Source of the DNA: Bacillus kexueae
Lineage (GTDB): Bacteria > Bacillota > Bacilli > Bacillales > Aeribacillaceae
Length of the DNA: 64,000 nucleotides
Assembly: GCF_022809095.1 (NCBI RefSeq)
Contig: NZ_JALAZE010000001.1
Location: 124,001-188,000 of the forward strand
Reading direction: 5' to 3'
Shown piece by piece: positions 8,242 to 18,903 of the stretch (position 1 is its first letter; every line of letters starts with the position of its first letter). A program made the translations under genes and the position numbers. The notes below the pieces were generated by a model. It was not told the DNA's origin and searched no databases. It was given only the letters and a program-made list of their open reading frames with translations.

Positions 8242-8295
8242 AGCGCTTTGGACCTGAAATGAAGAAGATTGTTTCATCCAGGTCCGAAGTGCGCC
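8242..8295 (+). other. Long imperfect hairpin without U-tract
   Basis: GGACCTGAAATGA pairs with TTTCATCCAGGTCC, and the outer GCGC bases also pair. It directly follows the lipoprotein gene and may stabilise its 3' end or be a weak terminator. Confidence 0.5.
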
Positions 8296-8338
8296 AAAGA
8301 TAAACATTACATGACAATAAATTTGATTAATATAACAA

Positions 8339-8376
8339 AAAGGTGTCTGTTTGCCTATGGAAACAGACACCTTTTC
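8339..8376 (-). terminator. Terminator of rocD
   Basis: AGGTGTCTGTTT and AAACAGACACCT form a 12-bp stem; both strands have a T-run, so it may serve the plus-strand gene as well. Confidence 0.85.
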
Positions 8377-8379
8377 TTC

Positions 8380-9585
8380 TTAATTCGATGTTAATACTTT
8401 TTCGATTCGCTCTAGCGCCCAATTTAGTTCTTCTCTTGAAATCACTAATGGTGGAGCAAAACGAATGACCGTTTCATGCGTTTCTTTACAAAGAAGTCCT
8501 TCTTCTTTTAACTGCTCACAATATGGTCTTGCCGCTTCAGTTAGTTCCACTCCAATAAATAACCCTTTTCCTCGAACTTCTTTAATGACAGGATTATTAA
8601 TTTTCTTTAAGCGAGTTATAAAATACTCTCCCAACTCCAGCGCTCTTTCAGGAAGCTTTTCTTCTGTCAACACATCTAATGCTGCCATAGATACGGCGCA
8701 TGCTAATGGGTTTCCTCCGAACGTTGATCCGTGTGAGCCTGGATTAAAAACGCCAAGTACATCTTCGTTCGCGGCTACACATGAAATCGGGAACACTCCT
8801 CCACCTAGCGCTTTCCCTAAGATATACATATCTGGTTCAACATTTTCCCAATCACAAGCGAACATTTTTCCAGAACGGCCCAGCCCTGCTTGGATTTCAT
8901 CTGCGATAAAGAGGACATTCTTTTCTTTACAAACATCGTAAGCTTCTTTTAAGAAGCCTTCTTTCGGAATGTTAATTCCTGCTTCCCCTTGAATAGGTTC
9001 TAATAAAAATGCAGCGGTGTTTTCTGTAATTGCTGCTTTTAAAGCCTCGATGTCACCGTATGGAATTAATTTAATTCCTGGTAGCATAGGACCAAAGCCA
9101 CGTTTATATTCTTCTTCTGATGAAAGGGAAACTGCTGTCATCGTGCGACCATGAAAGTTTCCTTCACACGCAATGATTTCTGCACGATCATTTTCTACAC
9201 CTTTCACATCATAAGCCCAGCGACGCGCCGCTTTAACCGCTGTTTCTACCGCTTCTGCCCCTGTATTCATCGGTAAAACCATGTCTTTTTTCGTCAATTG
9301 TGAAACTTTTTCATACCATGGGCCTAGTTGGTCATTATGAAAAGCACGAGAAGTTAATGTAATTTTATCTGCTTGTTCTTTCAGTGCTTGAATAATTTTG
9401 GGATGGCGATGCCCTTGGTTCACAGCTGAGTAAGCACTTAACATATCCATATATTTATTACCTTCTGGGTCTTTTACCCAAACACCTTCTGCCTCCGAGA
9501 TGACAATTGGAAGCGGGTGATAGTTTTTAGCTCCATACTTTTCAGTTTGTTCAATGATTTGCTTCGTTTTCGGTAGTACTGTCAC
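8380..9585 (-). CDS. rocD: Ornithine aminotransferase RocD
   Basis: A 401-residue class III PLP aminotransferase that converts ornithine and 2-oxoglutarate to glutamate semialdehyde and glutamate in arginine catabolism. The PLP lysine is K258 in [29 protein letters not shown] and [10 protein letters not shown] are further family motifs. The start is GTG, 7 bases after AAGGAGGT. It stands alone behind a sigma-54 promoter with RocR activator sites and is divergent from rocR, the arrangement expected for RocR-controlled arginine/ornithine use. Confidence 0.95.
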   Translation of the reverse strand: MTVLPKTKQIIEQTEKYGAKNYHPLPIVISEAEGVWVKDPEGNKYMDMLSAYSAVNQGHRHPKIIQALKEQADKITLTSRAFHNDQLGPWYEKVSQLTKKDMVLPMNTGAEAVETAVKAARRWAYDVKGVENDRAEIIACEGNFHGRTMTAVSLSSEEEYKRGFGPMLPGIKLIPYGDIEALKAAITENTAAFLLEPIQGEAGINIPKEGFLKEAYDVCKEKNVLFIADEIQAGLGRSGKMFACDWENVEPDMYILGKALGGGVFPISCVAANEDVLGVFNPGSHGSTFGGNPLACAVSMAALDVLTEEKLPERALELGEYFITRLKKINNPVIKEVRGKGLFIGVELTEAARPYCEQLKEEGLLCKETHETVIRFAPPLVISREELNWALERIEKVLTSN

Positions 9586-9621
9586 GACGTAAAACCTCCT
9601 TAAGTTATCTACTTATATTCT

Positions 9622-9637
9622 TGCAATAATCGTGCCA
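9622..9637 (-). promoter_or_regulatory. Sigma-54 (SigL) promoter of rocD
   Basis: Minus-strand TGGCACGATTATTGCA matches TGGCAC-N5-TTGCA completely, with correct -24/-12 spacing. Transcription would start near 9610, 25 nt before the rocD start. Confidence 0.9.
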
Positions 9638-9677
9638 ACCATCACAACCTTTGTTTTCCACCTTTTCCAACCGTTTA

Positions 9678-9740
9678 ACGCAATTTTATTTTGCACTTTC
9701 GCCAAAAATTTTGGCACTAATACGCAAAATTGTTTTGCAC
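9678..9740. promoter_or_regulatory. Two RocR upstream activating sites
   Basis: Two palindromes of one type lie at 9678-9696 (ACGCAATTTTATTTTGCAC) and 9722-9740 (ACGCAAAATTGTTTTGCAC), 44 bp centre to centre. A third dyad, GCCAAAAATTTTGGC, lies between them at 9701-9715. They are about 75 and 120 bp upstream of the rocD start point, the usual range for sigma-54 enhancers. Confidence 0.75.
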
Positions 9741-9763
9741 TCTGAACGATACATATGTAAGAT
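9735..9763 (+). promoter_or_regulatory. Sigma-A promoter of rocR
   Basis: TTGCAC (9735-9740) and TAAGAT (9758-9763) are 17 bp apart. The -35 is the right half of the second RocR site, so bound RocR should block its own transcription; negative autoregulation of RocR is known in B. subtilis. Confidence 0.6.
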
Positions 9764-9784
9764 GATTATGAAAGGAGTTTTAAG

Positions 9785-11164
9785 ATGAACAAGGAGCAGT
9801 TAGTTAAGCTTTATCAAAAAGTAGTCGATGAAATAGATGTAGGTCTCCATGTGATTGATGCTTCTGGTAAAACCGTTATTTACAATAAAAAGATGATGGA
9901 AATTGAGGAAATGGATGTACACGAAGTCCTTCATAAACGGCTCTATGATGTATTTATGTTTAATGACGGACAAGAAAGTACGCTTATGAAAGCTTTAATT
10001 GAAAGAAGGCGTACAAATAATATTAAGCAGACGTATTTTAACAATAGAGGACAGAAAATAACGACGATGAATCAATCTGTTCCCATTGAAGATAATGGGT
10101 CTGTCATCGGAGCAGTTGAAATTGCTACGGATGTAACAAAGCTTGAACGAATGTTTGATTCACATCAAACGAATAAGGACAGGCACTACTCTTTTCAATC
10201 CATCATAGGAGAAAGCAAAGCCATAAAAGATACGATAGAAACAGCAAAACGAGCAACTCGAACGTCCTCGTCAGTATTAATTGTGGGGGAAACAGGTACT
10301 GGTAAAGAGATTTTTGCTCAAAGTATTCATTATCAAAGCGTACGTGCCCATAAACCCTTCATTAGCCAAAACTGTGCGGCAATGCCAGATAACTTAATCG
10401 AAAGCATCTTATTCGGTACAAAAAAAGGAGCGTTTACCGGTGCAACCGATCGACCTGGACTGTTTGAACAAGCTGAAGGGGGAACTCTCCTATTAGATGA
10501 AATTAATTCATTAAGTCCCCATCTGCAAGCCAAGTTGTTACGTGCGATACAAGAGAAAACAATTCGGCGAATTGGGGCTACGAAAGATACGCCAATAGAT
10601 GTAAGAATTATTGCCACCATTAATGAAGATCCAATTGAAGCGATACAACAAGAACGATTGCGTAAAGACCTCTACTATCGGTTAAGTGTCGTTTCCTTAT
10701 TTATTCCACCTTTACGTGAAAGGAAAGAAGATATTCCTTTATTGACAGATCATTTTATTCAAAAATTTAATCGTCTATTTTCTTTATCTGTTTCGGCAGT
10801 AGAGGGAAATGTGTCGCAATTGTTTCAGTCATACAGTTGGCCCGGTAATGTTCGTGAGTTAGAGCATGTAATCGAAGGAGCGATGAATTTCATTACCGAT
10901 GAGTCGTCCCTTTCCGCATCACATTTGCCATTAAGTTTTCAAAGGAAAGCGCCAAGTCAACGTGAATTTGAACTACCTCCTCCAATAAAAGAAGAAATCA
11001 TTCCATTACATAAGAAGATGGAGAACGTCGAAAAAGCATATATTGAGCATGTGTTAAACGAATGTAATGGGAATATAACAAAAGCTGCCGATGTGTTGAA
11101 GATTAAAAGGCAAAGTTTACAATATCGTATGAAGAAATATGGGATTCATTTAACGAAATTATAG
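9785..11164 (+). CDS. rocR: RocR, sigma-54-dependent activator of arginine catabolism
   Basis: A 459-residue enhancer-binding protein: an N-terminal PAS-type sensor domain (about 1-120), a central AAA+ domain with Walker A GETGTGKE (168-175) and the sigma-54 contact loop GAFTGA (215-220), and a C-terminal Fis-type helix-turn-helix in the last 45 residues. B. subtilis RocR (461 residues) responds to ornithine or citrulline. ATG follows AAAGGAG. It is divergent from its likely target rocD, with its sites in between. Confidence 0.92.
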   Translation: MNKEQLVKLYQKVVDEIDVGLHVIDASGKTVIYNKKMMEIEEMDVHEVLHKRLYDVFMFNDGQESTLMKALIERRRTNNIKQTYFNNRGQKITTMNQSVPIEDNGSVIGAVEIATDVTKLERMFDSHQTNKDRHYSFQSIIGESKAIKDTIETAKRATRTSSSVLIVGETGTGKEIFAQSIHYQSVRAHKPFISQNCAAMPDNLIESILFGTKKGAFTGATDRPGLFEQAEGGTLLLDEINSLSPHLQAKLLRAIQEKTIRRIGATKDTPIDVRIIATINEDPIEAIQQERLRKDLYYRLSVVSLFIPPLRERKEDIPLLTDHFIQKFNRLFSLSVSAVEGNVSQLFQSYSWPGNVRELEHVIEGAMNFITDESSLSASHLPLSFQRKAPSQREFELPPPIKEEIIPLHKKMENVEKAYIEHVLNECNGNITKAADVLKIKRQSLQYRMKKYGIHLTKL

Positions 11165-11234
11165 ACGTTTCGATACAGCCTGCAGCCTTAGTTTCCATCA
11201 ATTTATCTCATACACATCGAGAAAAAAGGAACGT

Positions 11235-11410
11235 AAGAAAAGCACAAAGCGCAAGTCCTTAGGCCAAGGGCGCTGGAGGACCTGCGAGGAGGCTTCCGTC
11301 GCCACAACAGGGCCGAAGCGACCCGAGCTGATGGCGCTTTGCGCTAGACACCCAAAAAACGGTAGAGAGAATACTTTAACACTTTATTGAACGTAAACTT
11401 TCTGTAACAA
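11235..11410 (+). repeat. Family B repeat, copy B1
   Basis: About 176 bp from AAGAAAAGCACAAAGCGC to TTTCTGTAACAA. Ends AGCxCAAAGCGC and GCGCTTTGCGCT of the GC-rich part can pair. The right end abuts the pdhD terminator. It fills the gap between the convergent rocR and pdhD genes. Confidence 0.85.
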
Positions 11411-11456
11411 TAAAAAAAGATGAAAGAGACATACAGTCTACTTTCATCTTTTTTGT
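11411..11456 (-). terminator. Terminator of the pdhABCD operon
   Basis: AAAAAAGATGAAAG pairs with CTTTCATCTTTTTT; T-runs on both strands, so it may also end rocR transcripts that read through. Confidence 0.8.
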
Positions 11457-11460
11457 TAAC

Positions 11461-12870
11461 TTATTTTACGATGTGGATAGGAGTTCCGATGGCAACTTCT
11501 GCAGCTTCCATTGAAATTTCTCCTAATGTTGGGTGAGCGTGGATTGTTAAAGCGATATCTTCAGCTGTCATGCCAGCTTCAATCGCTAATCCAAGCTCAG
11601 CAATCATATCAGAAGCGTTAGGTCCTGCAATTTGTGCACCAATTACAAGTCCGTCTTCTTTACGTGTTACAAGCTTCATGAAACCGTCTGTAGCATTTAA
11701 AGATAATGCACGACCGTTTGCTGCGAATGGGAATTTAGCCGCAACTACGTCCATTCCTTCTTCTTTCGCTTGTTGTTCTGAGTATCCAACAGAAGCTAGT
11801 TCTGGCTCAGAGAATACAACTGCTGGGATTGCAGTGTAATCAATTTCAGCTGGATGATTTGAAATAGCTTCTGCAGCGATTTTCGCTTCATAAGAAGCTT
11901 TATGAGCAAGCGCAGGTCCTTCAACCACGTCACCAATTGCGTAGATGTTAGAAACGCTTGTACGGCATTGATTGTCGATTTTAATTAAGCCACGGTCTGT
12001 CATTTCAACGCCTACTTGCTCAAGGCCAAGCTCATCCGTGTTAGGGCGACGACCTACAGTTACAAGAACGTAGTCCGCTTCAACTGTTTTCTCTTCGCCG
12101 TTTGCTTCAAATGTAACTTTTACGCCGTCTTTCGTTTCTTCAACGCCTTTAGCCATCGCTTTCGTGAAGATTTCAACGCCTTTTTTCTTTAAGTTACGTT
12201 TAACTAAAGCTGTCATTTGCTTTTCGAAACCAGGAATGATTTCGTCAGCACCTTCGACGATAACAACTTCTGTACCGAAGTTCGCATAAGCTGTTCCAAG
12301 CTCGATCCCGATTACGCCACCACCGATTACAACCATTTTCTTCGGTACTTCTTGAAGGCTTAAAGCACCTGTTGAATCGATAACGCGATCAGAGAATTTG
12401 AATGTTGGAATTTCGATTGGACGAGAACCTGTTGCAATGATTGCATTTTTAAATTTGTAAGTTTGAGCTGAGTTTTCATCCATTACACGAATAGTGTTTG
12501 CGTCAACAAAGTATGCCTCACCTTTTACGATGTCTACTTTGTTTCCTTTTAATAGTCCTTCAACACCGCCAGTTAGTTTTTTAACGATGCTTTCTTTCCA
12601 TTCTTGAACTTTTGAGAAATCTAACGATACGTTATCCGCTTTGATACCCATGTGTTCAGAATGCTTTGCTTCTTCATAACGATGCCCAGCATTGATTAGA
12701 GCTTTAGAAGGAATACATCCTACATTTAAGCACACGCCACCGAGGTTGCCTTTTTCTACGATTGTTACCTTTTGTCCTAATTGAGCCGCGCGGATCGCCG
12801 CAACGTATCCGCCAGGCCCTGCTCCAATGACTATCGTATCTGTTTCAATTGGGAAATCTCCTACTACCAT
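11461..12870 (-). CDS. pdhD: Dihydrolipoyl dehydrogenase, E3 of pyruvate dehydrogenase
   Basis: A 469-residue FAD/NAD disulfide oxidoreductase that reoxidises dihydrolipoamide in the pyruvate dehydrogenase complex. It shows GAGPGGY for FAD (16-22), the redox pair C47/C52 in [13 protein letters not shown], the NAD-site [10 protein letters not shown], and the C-terminal HAHPTLGE motif that forms the catalytic His-Glu pair with the partner subunit. The N-terminus [10 protein letters not shown] matches Bacillus PdhD. It is the last gene of the operon, 3 bp after pdhC. Confidence 0.96.
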   Translation of the reverse strand: MVVGDFPIETDTIVIGAGPGGYVAAIRAAQLGQKVTIVEKGNLGGVCLNVGCIPSKALINAGHRYEEAKHSEHMGIKADNVSLDFSKVQEWKESIVKKLTGGVEGLLKGNKVDIVKGEAYFVDANTIRVMDENSAQTYKFKNAIIATGSRPIEIPTFKFSDRVIDSTGALSLQEVPKKMVVIGGGVIGIELGTAYANFGTEVVIVEGADEIIPGFEKQMTALVKRNLKKKGVEIFTKAMAKGVEETKDGVKVTFEANGEEKTVEADYVLVTVGRRPNTDELGLEQVGVEMTDRGLIKIDNQCRTSVSNIYAIGDVVEGPALAHKASYEAKIAAEAISNHPAEIDYTAIPAVVFSEPELASVGYSEQQAKEEGMDVVAAKFPFAANGRALSLNATDGFMKLVTRKEDGLVIGAQIAGPNASDMIAELGLAIEAGMTAEDIALTIHAHPTLGEISMEAAEVAIGTPIHIVK

Positions 12871-12873
12871 CGA

Positions 12874-14172
12874 TTACGCCTCCATTAATAATAATTGTGG
12901 GTCATTAAGCAAGCGCTTGATGTGGTTAAGCGCATTTTGAGCAGTTGCACCGTCGATCATACGATGGTCGAAGCTTAATGATAAAGCAAGAACTGGTGCA
13001 GCAACAATTTCACCATCTTTAACAACTGCTTTTTCTTGGATACGACCGATACCTAAGATCGCAACTTCTGGATGGTTGATTACTGGTGTAAACCATTGAC
13101 CACCAGCAGAACCGATGTTTGTAATTGTGCAAGATGCGCCTTTCATTTCGCTTGGTGCAAGTTTACCTTCACGAGCTTTTACAGCTAAATCGTTAATCTC
13201 ATCTGAAATTTGGAAGATCGATTTACGATCAGCATGTTTTACTACAGGTACAAGTAAACCTTTATCTGTGTCCGCAGCAATACCGATGTTGTAGTAATGC
13301 TTTTGAACTACTTCGTCTGTTGCATCGTCAATTGACGTGTTTAGTACAGGGTATTTCTTTAACGCAGAAGTTAAAGCTTTTACTACATACGGTAAGTATG
13401 TAAGCTTAATTCCTTGCTCAGCTGCAACAGCTTTGAATTTCTTACGATGCGCAACAAGAGCTGTTACGTCTACTTCGTCCATTAACGTTACGTGAGGAGC
13501 TGTATGTTTCGAGTTAACCATTGCTTTTGCAATAGCTTTACGGATACCGCTCATTTTCTCACGAGTTTCTGGGAAGTCACCTTCAAGAACAACTGGTGCT
13601 TGTTTTGTTTCTTTTACTTCTTCTTTTGCTGCTTCTTGAGATGGTGCTTCTACTGTTTCTGCTGTTGCTTCAACAACTTGTCCACCATTTACGAATGCAT
13701 CAATGTCAGATTTTAAAATACGGCCGTTTTTACCAGAACCAGCAACTTGGCGAATATCTACACCTTTTTCACGTGCATATTTACGAACAGAAGGCATTGC
13801 AATAATGCGACGACCAGGATCTACTTCTGCTTGAGTCGCTTCTACTTTTGGCTCTTCCTTTACTTCTTCTTGCTTTTCTTCTTCTTTTGGTGCATCGCCA
13901 TGATCGTCACCTTTAAATTGAAGATTTTCGTAGCCAGGTGCGTCAAATGTTACGATCGTTTGACCTACAGTTGCAACTTCACCTTCGCTCACTTTTAATT
14001 CTAATACTTTTCCTTTTACAGGAGAAGGAATTTCTACTACAGCTTTATCGTTTTGTACTTCAGCTAATACATCATCTTCGTTAATTTCATCGCCAGGTTT
14101 CACGAACCACTTTACGATTTCACCTTCATGAATACCTTCACCGATATCCGGTAATTTAAATTCAAAAGACAC
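12874..14172 (-). CDS. pdhC: Dihydrolipoyllysine acetyltransferase, E2 of pyruvate dehydrogenase
   Basis: 432 residues: one lipoyl domain (1-78, lipoyl-lysine K43 in QNDKAV), an acidic Ala/Glu/Lys linker, the peripheral-subunit-binding domain (about 120-155, [14 protein letters not shown]), a second flexible linker, and the acyltransferase core with HRMIDG near residue 400. It passes the acetyl group from E1 to CoA and forms the core of the complex. GTG at 14172 is chosen because TAGGAGGTTG lies 7-9 bases upstream; a longer frame to 14205 would bury that site. Confidence 0.95.
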   Translation of the reverse strand: MSFEFKLPDIGEGIHEGEIVKWFVKPGDEINEDDVLAEVQNDKAVVEIPSPVKGKVLELKVSEGEVATVGQTIVTFDAPGYENLQFKGDDHGDAPKEEEKQEEVKEEPKVEATQAEVDPGRRIIAMPSVRKYAREKGVDIRQVAGSGKNGRILKSDIDAFVNGGQVVEATAETVEAPSQEAAKEEVKETKQAPVVLEGDFPETREKMSGIRKAIAKAMVNSKHTAPHVTLMDEVDVTALVAHRKKFKAVAAEQGIKLTYLPYVVKALTSALKKYPVLNTSIDDATDEVVQKHYYNIGIAADTDKGLLVPVVKHADRKSIFQISDEINDLAVKAREGKLAPSEMKGASCTITNIGSAGGQWFTPVINHPEVAILGIGRIQEKAVVKDGEIVAAPVLALSLSFDHRMIDGATAQNALNHIKRLLNDPQLLLMEA

Positions 14173-14227
14173 AGGATTCAACCTCCTACATTTTTTCGTT
14201 TGCAATATTACAATCTCTTTTATGGAA

Positions 14228-14257
14228 GAAAGAAATCAGCAAAACCTGATTTCTTTC
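14228..14257 (-). other. Hairpin between pdhB and pdhC
   Basis: GAAAGAAATCAG and CTGATTTCTTTC pair perfectly around a six-base loop, with no long U-tract on the minus strand. It lies in the only sizeable gap of the operon (101 bp) and could be an RNA-processing or partial termination site that sets the E1:E2 ratio. Confidence 0.6.
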
Positions 14258-14273
14258 ATTGGTTCATAATCTA

Positions 14274-15251
14274 TTAAAACTCTAGAACTTTCTTCGCTGT
14301 TTCTAAAACGTCTTTGTAGTTTGGAAGCCATACGCTTTCAGCAGAAGAGAATGGGTAAACTGTATCAGGTGCAGCTACACGTAATACAGGAGCTTCTAAG
14401 CTTAGAATTGCACGATCGTTAATTTCCGCAACAACATTCGCAGCAATACCAGCTTGCTTTTGTGCTTCTTGAACAACAATTGCACGGTTTGTTTTCTCAA
14501 CAGATGCAATGATTGTGTCGATATCTAATGGGCTTACTGTACGTAAGTCGATTACTTCAGCAGATACGCCCTCTTTTTCAAGCTCTTCTGCAGCTTTTAA
14601 AGACTCGTGTACCATAGCACCGTAAGCGATAATTGTTAAATCCGTACCTTCACGCTTAACGTCTGCTTTACCAATTGGAATCGTGTATTCTCCTTCAGGT
14701 ACCTCTTCACGGAATGAGCGATAAAGCTTCATGTGCTCTAAGAAGATAACTGGATCATTGTCACGAATCGCAGAGATTAATAAACCTTTTGCGTCGTAAG
14801 GAGTAGATGGGATAACAACTTTTAATCCAGGTTGTTGAGCCATTAAACCTTCTAAGCTATCAGCGTGTAATTCTGGTGTATGAACGCCACCACCGAATGG
14901 AGAGCGAATTGTTACTGGAGAAGTCCAACGACCACCAGAACGATAACGCATACGTGCCATTTGACCAGAAATTGAATCGATTACTTCATATACGAATCCG
15001 AAGAATTGGATTTCCGCTACTGGACGGAAGCCTTGTAAACCAAGACCAAGGGCAAGTCCACCAATTCCGGACTCAGCTAGTGGTGTATCGAATACGCGGT
15101 CTTCACCAAATTCTTTTTGTAAACCTTCCGTTGCACGGAATACACCGCCGTTAACACCAACGTCCTCACCGAACACTAATACGTTTTCGTCATTTTTTAA
15201 CTCAACACGTAACGCATCAGTGATTGCTTGAATCATTGTCATTTGCGCCAT
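14274..15251 (-). CDS. pdhB: Pyruvate dehydrogenase E1 beta subunit
   Basis: A 325-residue protein of the transketolase-like family with the beta-subunit landmarks [28 protein letters not shown] and MRYRSGG. With the alpha subunit it forms the thiamine-diphosphate enzyme that decarboxylates pyruvate and acetylates the E2 lipoyl group. It begins 3 bp after pdhA ends, so the two are probably translated together. Confidence 0.96.
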   Translation of the reverse strand: MAQMTMIQAITDALRVELKNDENVLVFGEDVGVNGGVFRATEGLQKEFGEDRVFDTPLAESGIGGLALGLGLQGFRPVAEIQFFGFVYEVIDSISGQMARMRYRSGGRWTSPVTIRSPFGGGVHTPELHADSLEGLMAQQPGLKVVIPSTPYDAKGLLISAIRDNDPVIFLEHMKLYRSFREEVPEGEYTIPIGKADVKREGTDLTIIAYGAMVHESLKAAEELEKEGVSAEVIDLRTVSPLDIDTIIASVEKTNRAIVVQEAQKQAGIAANVVAEINDRAILSLEAPVLRVAAPDTVYPFSSAESVWLPNYKDVLETAKKVLEF

Positions 15252-15254
15252 GGC

Positions 15255-16394
<1,140 letters not shown>

Positions 16395-16438
16395 TCATTT
16401 TTCATTCAAGAGTATTATCATACCTTCGTTTACAGCAT

Positions 16439-16456
16439 TAGGTTACCCTAAACCTA
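16439..16456. promoter_or_regulatory. Operator-like dyad upstream of pdhA
   Basis: TAGGTT and AACCTA are exact inverted repeats six bases apart, 63-80 bp upstream of the pdhA start and near the expected -35 region (a TATGAT/GATAAT -10 lies around 16417-16425). The binding protein is unknown. Confidence 0.35.
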
Positions 16457-17065
16457 TCAGGATGACACATTAGTTTGTTGCTTATATAAAACCCTTACCC
16501 TATTTAAAAAATCTAAACCATCAAAGCTGATGGTGAATGAGTTTCATCATTCTGTATTAGTTGATACCCTAAAACAACTAATACACATCCAAACTCAATT
16601 CATAGTTTACACATTTTATCTCTTCCCGTCAACGACTTTGCAACACTATTTTAATAGGATTTTCATCCATCATCCATATTGTATGTATAGTCTGAAATTT
16701 CCACTCTGTATTAATACAACTTAACTTCCTGTTTCATTTCACTAATACAGTTCTTAAAAATTTTAAACAAGTGGTTAAAATCGAGAACCTTTTCTCTAAA
16801 TGCTAATTTCAGAAAGTACAAATTGGTGAACACATCCCCTTTTATTAATATCGAAATAGACTTGATAATAAGAAGCTGATCACATGATAACCGTATGAAA
16901 TATGTGTTGTTTAGAGAAAAACTACCTTTAAAGTAAATAAATATAAGGACATCGTTTTCAGATGATAAGGAAGACGACCTCCTCCATGGTGGAGTGAAAG
17001 AAGAATCGACTAAGGTGATTTTTAGGAACAAAACGAATAATCACATTGTGCATTATTACGACAAA

Positions 17066-17107
17066 TTAAAAAACGCAACCTTAAGGAAAACCCCATAAAG
17101 TTGCGTC
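17066..17107 (-). terminator. Terminator-like hairpin in the gene-poor stretch
   Basis: ACGCAAC and GTTGCGT pair with a long loop and the minus strand continues TTTTTTAATTT. No gene that it would end is visible, which hints at an unannotated short transcript between 17107 and 17310. Confidence 0.5.
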
Positions 17108-17310
17108 CATTACTTGTGTGAATAAGTTTTTGAAAGTCGCATTCCACCTTATTACACACAACATAACCTATGATTACGAAACAGCATCAACCTGTTCATA
17201 AATGGTTACTACCACTATACTTTGACATTGAGAAAAGGTCTTTTTAGATAGTGGAGATCCTCCCACATTCATTTTCATCTTAAAAAAATTAATTAAAGCT
17301 TTTGACTAAA

Positions 17311-17353
17311 GGTAAGAAAGAATGGGTGTCCCAAGCTATTTTTGGGATACCCA
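17311..17353 (-). terminator. Terminator of ykyA
   Basis: GGGTATCCCAA and TTGGGACACCC (minus strand) form the stem, followed by ATTCTTTCTT, 10 bp after the ykyA stop. Confidence 0.75.
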
Positions 17354-17362
17354 CTACAACCA

Positions 17363-18007
17363 TTAATACATATCGATATCGGCTAGTTGATAAAATTCAT
17401 TTTTCAATTCATTGTATGACATTGTCAAATCATTAAATTGTTGATTGTAATCCTTGATTTTTTTTTGACTCTCATTTATTTGTACAATTTGTTGTTCTAA
17501 ATCATCTAAAGATAACTCTTTGTCTTGAAACATTTCATACAATGCATAATCTAAATCAAGGAGCTTGTTGTATTCTTCATAAAGTGAATAATATGTTTCG
17601 TAGCGATCATTCATCGTATTCATTAATTCATTCGCCTTTTTCTTTATCTCTTCGTTTTCAAGCTTATCGACTTCTTCTTCCATGAGGCCGAATGACTCCT
17701 GAGATTGTTTTATACTATTATATTCTTCTTCTAGTCGCTCTCGTCGCTCTTCAATATTTACAAACGCTTTTTCACTTAATTCAACAATCTGCTCATACTC
17801 ATTTAAATTGAGCTTAATGACTTCGTTGTAAATATTCCCTTCTTCTTTTTCCAACTCGGTTATGGGACCTTGCTGTTCTTTAAACTGATTTTCAAGCTGT
17901 ACTGTGTCCTCTAATATGGTATAAATGTTTTCTTCAGGCTTTTCAAAAGAGCACCCTGTTAGCACCCACCCAATAATCATCCAAATCACTATGTAAAGCT
18001 TTTTCAT
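17363..18007 (-). CDS. ykyA: YkyA-family coiled-coil lipoprotein
   Basis: A 214-residue lipoprotein with signal peptide and lipobox LTGC (Cys19), followed by an almost wholly helical, Glu/Gln/Lys-rich chain predicted to form long coiled coils. This fits the YkyA family (putative cell-wall-binding lipoprotein), and in B. subtilis ykyA is likewise just upstream of pdhA and next to def. The molecular role is unknown; an extracytoplasmic scaffold at the membrane surface is an inference. Confidence 0.82.
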   Translation of the reverse strand: MKKLYIVIWMIIGWVLTGCSFEKPEENIYTILEDTVQLENQFKEQQGPITELEKEEGNIYNEVIKLNLNEYEQIVELSEKAFVNIEERRERLEEEYNSIKQSQESFGLMEEEVDKLENEEIKKKANELMNTMNDRYETYYSLYEEYNKLLDLDYALYEMFQDKELSLDDLEQQIVQINESQKKIKDYNQQFNDLTMSYNELKNEFYQLADIDMY

Positions 18008-18155
18008 TTATTTCTCCCTCCTCTTTTCAACTATACCGATTTATGAAAACGATGACAATGAACTTCCATTAGCTTGTCTTTATCGTATTTTATGAAAAAA
18101 AGTAAAAAAGAATGATTTTATTTGGGCGAATGTCTATGCATATTTTCTAAACTTA

Positions 18156-18164
18156 CATACTTTA
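18156..18164 (+). promoter_or_regulatory. Sporulation sigma-factor -10-like box upstream of yjcZ
   Basis: CATACTTTA fits CATANNNTA, the -10 pattern of SigK (and partly SigE). No matching -35 at ideal spacing, so this is tentative. Confidence 0.35.
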
Positions 18165-18221
18165 TAGTAGTCATTGCGCCTAATGACAGCTGCCGATTTT
18201 AAAAAATGAGGAGGTTACGTT

Positions 18222-18347
18222 ATGCACTGTTGTGGATATGGTTACCCAAGTTACCCTGCTTATGGTTACAATCGTACATTCGTATTGATTGTTGTGTTGT
18301 TTATTTTACTCATTATTGTTGGAACTGCCTTTGTTGGCAATTGCTAG
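18222..18347 (+). CDS. YjcZ-family small sporulation protein
   Basis: A 41-residue peptide: a Cys/Gly/Tyr-rich head ([15 protein letters not shown]) and one hydrophobic helix ([19 protein letters not shown]) ending VGNC. This layout defines the YjcZ family of tiny, spore-associated membrane proteins. GAGGAGG precedes the ATG. The C-terminal half is nearly identical to those of two other copies at 42.4 and 42.7 kb, indicating paralogues. Too short for usual ORF cut-offs. Confidence 0.8.
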   Translation: MHCCGYGYPSYPAYGYNRTFVLIVVLFILLIIVGTAFVGNC

Positions 18348-18370
18348 TTCAATCACTATTTATGAGTATT

Positions 18371-18398
18371 AAGCTCGCTACTGGCGAGCTTTTTAATT
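18371..18398 (+). terminator. Terminator of the first yjcZ gene
   Basis: AAGCTCGC and GCGAGCTT form the stem, followed by TTTAATTT. Confidence 0.75.
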
Positions 18399-18454
18399 TA
18401 TCCACCAATTGCAACAGCTGATGCCATAAGAAACATACATGATTTTACACTCAC

Positions 18455-18493
18455 ACCCCGGACATGAAAATTTATTCTCCCCGGGGTTTTTTC
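18455..18493 (+). terminator. Terminator inside the left direct repeat
   Basis: ACCCCGG and CCGGGGT pair across a 19-base loop and a T-run follows. Confidence 0.7.
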
Positions 18494-18552
18494 TTTCTAC
18501 CATCTACCTATCATGATCGATCATTCAGCTCATAGGTAATTTTTATTTTCAC

Positions 18553-18721
18553 AGAAAAAGCGCAAGTCCTTAGGCGAAGGGCGCTGGAGAACCTGCGAGG
18601 AGGCTTCCGTCGCCTCAGCAGGGACGAAGCGACCCGAGCTAATGGTGCTTTGCGCTAGACACCAAAAAAACGGTAAAGAGAATCCTTTAACACTTTATTG
18701 AACTTAAACTTTCTGTAACAA
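18553..18721 (+). repeat. Family B repeat, copy B2
   Basis: Starts AGAAAAAGCGCAAGTCC and ends TTTCTGTAACA. The only copy whose right flank (GAATCTATACGATTGCG) shows no clear terminator. Part of the left long direct repeat. Confidence 0.85.
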
Positions 18722-18903
18722 TAAAAAAGAATCTATACGATTGCGTTTTAGACACCTGCTATTCGAGTGGCACCTTTCTCACTTCGTCTCCAAGTGTGAG
18801 GCGAACGGGCATCTCCTTAAAATGAATAAAAATTCAACGGCCGTTTACGAATCATCCCTCTTCTTTTATAATTTCCATATGAATGAAATAGGGAGTGAAA
18901 AAA

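Larger units (their letters stand above)
18426..18722 (+). repeat. Long direct repeat, left copy, upstream of def
   Basis: About 298 bp, from ATAAGAAACATACATG to TTTCTGTAACAATA, repeated nearly base for base at 19463-19761. It consists of a terminator, a short unique spacer and a family B repeat. The def gene lies between the two copies. Confidence 0.9.

Noticed and set aside
9712-9726. Second sigma-54-like promoter facing rocR (TGGCACTAATACGCA)
   Set aside because: Spacing between GG and GC is one base short and the -12 is poor; a sigma-A promoter for rocR is better.
13492-13998. Several plus-strand frames rich in Leu, Phe and Cys
   Set aside because: They are antisense shadows of the Glu/Ala/Lys-rich linker of pdhC.
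16530-16724. 64-codon plus-strand frame
   Set aside because: GTG start without ribosome site in AT-rich DNA, no motif.
16711-17031. 106-codon minus-strand frame upstream of pdhA
   Set aside because: TTG start without a ribosome site, sequence composition like translated AT-rich DNA, and no recognisable motif.
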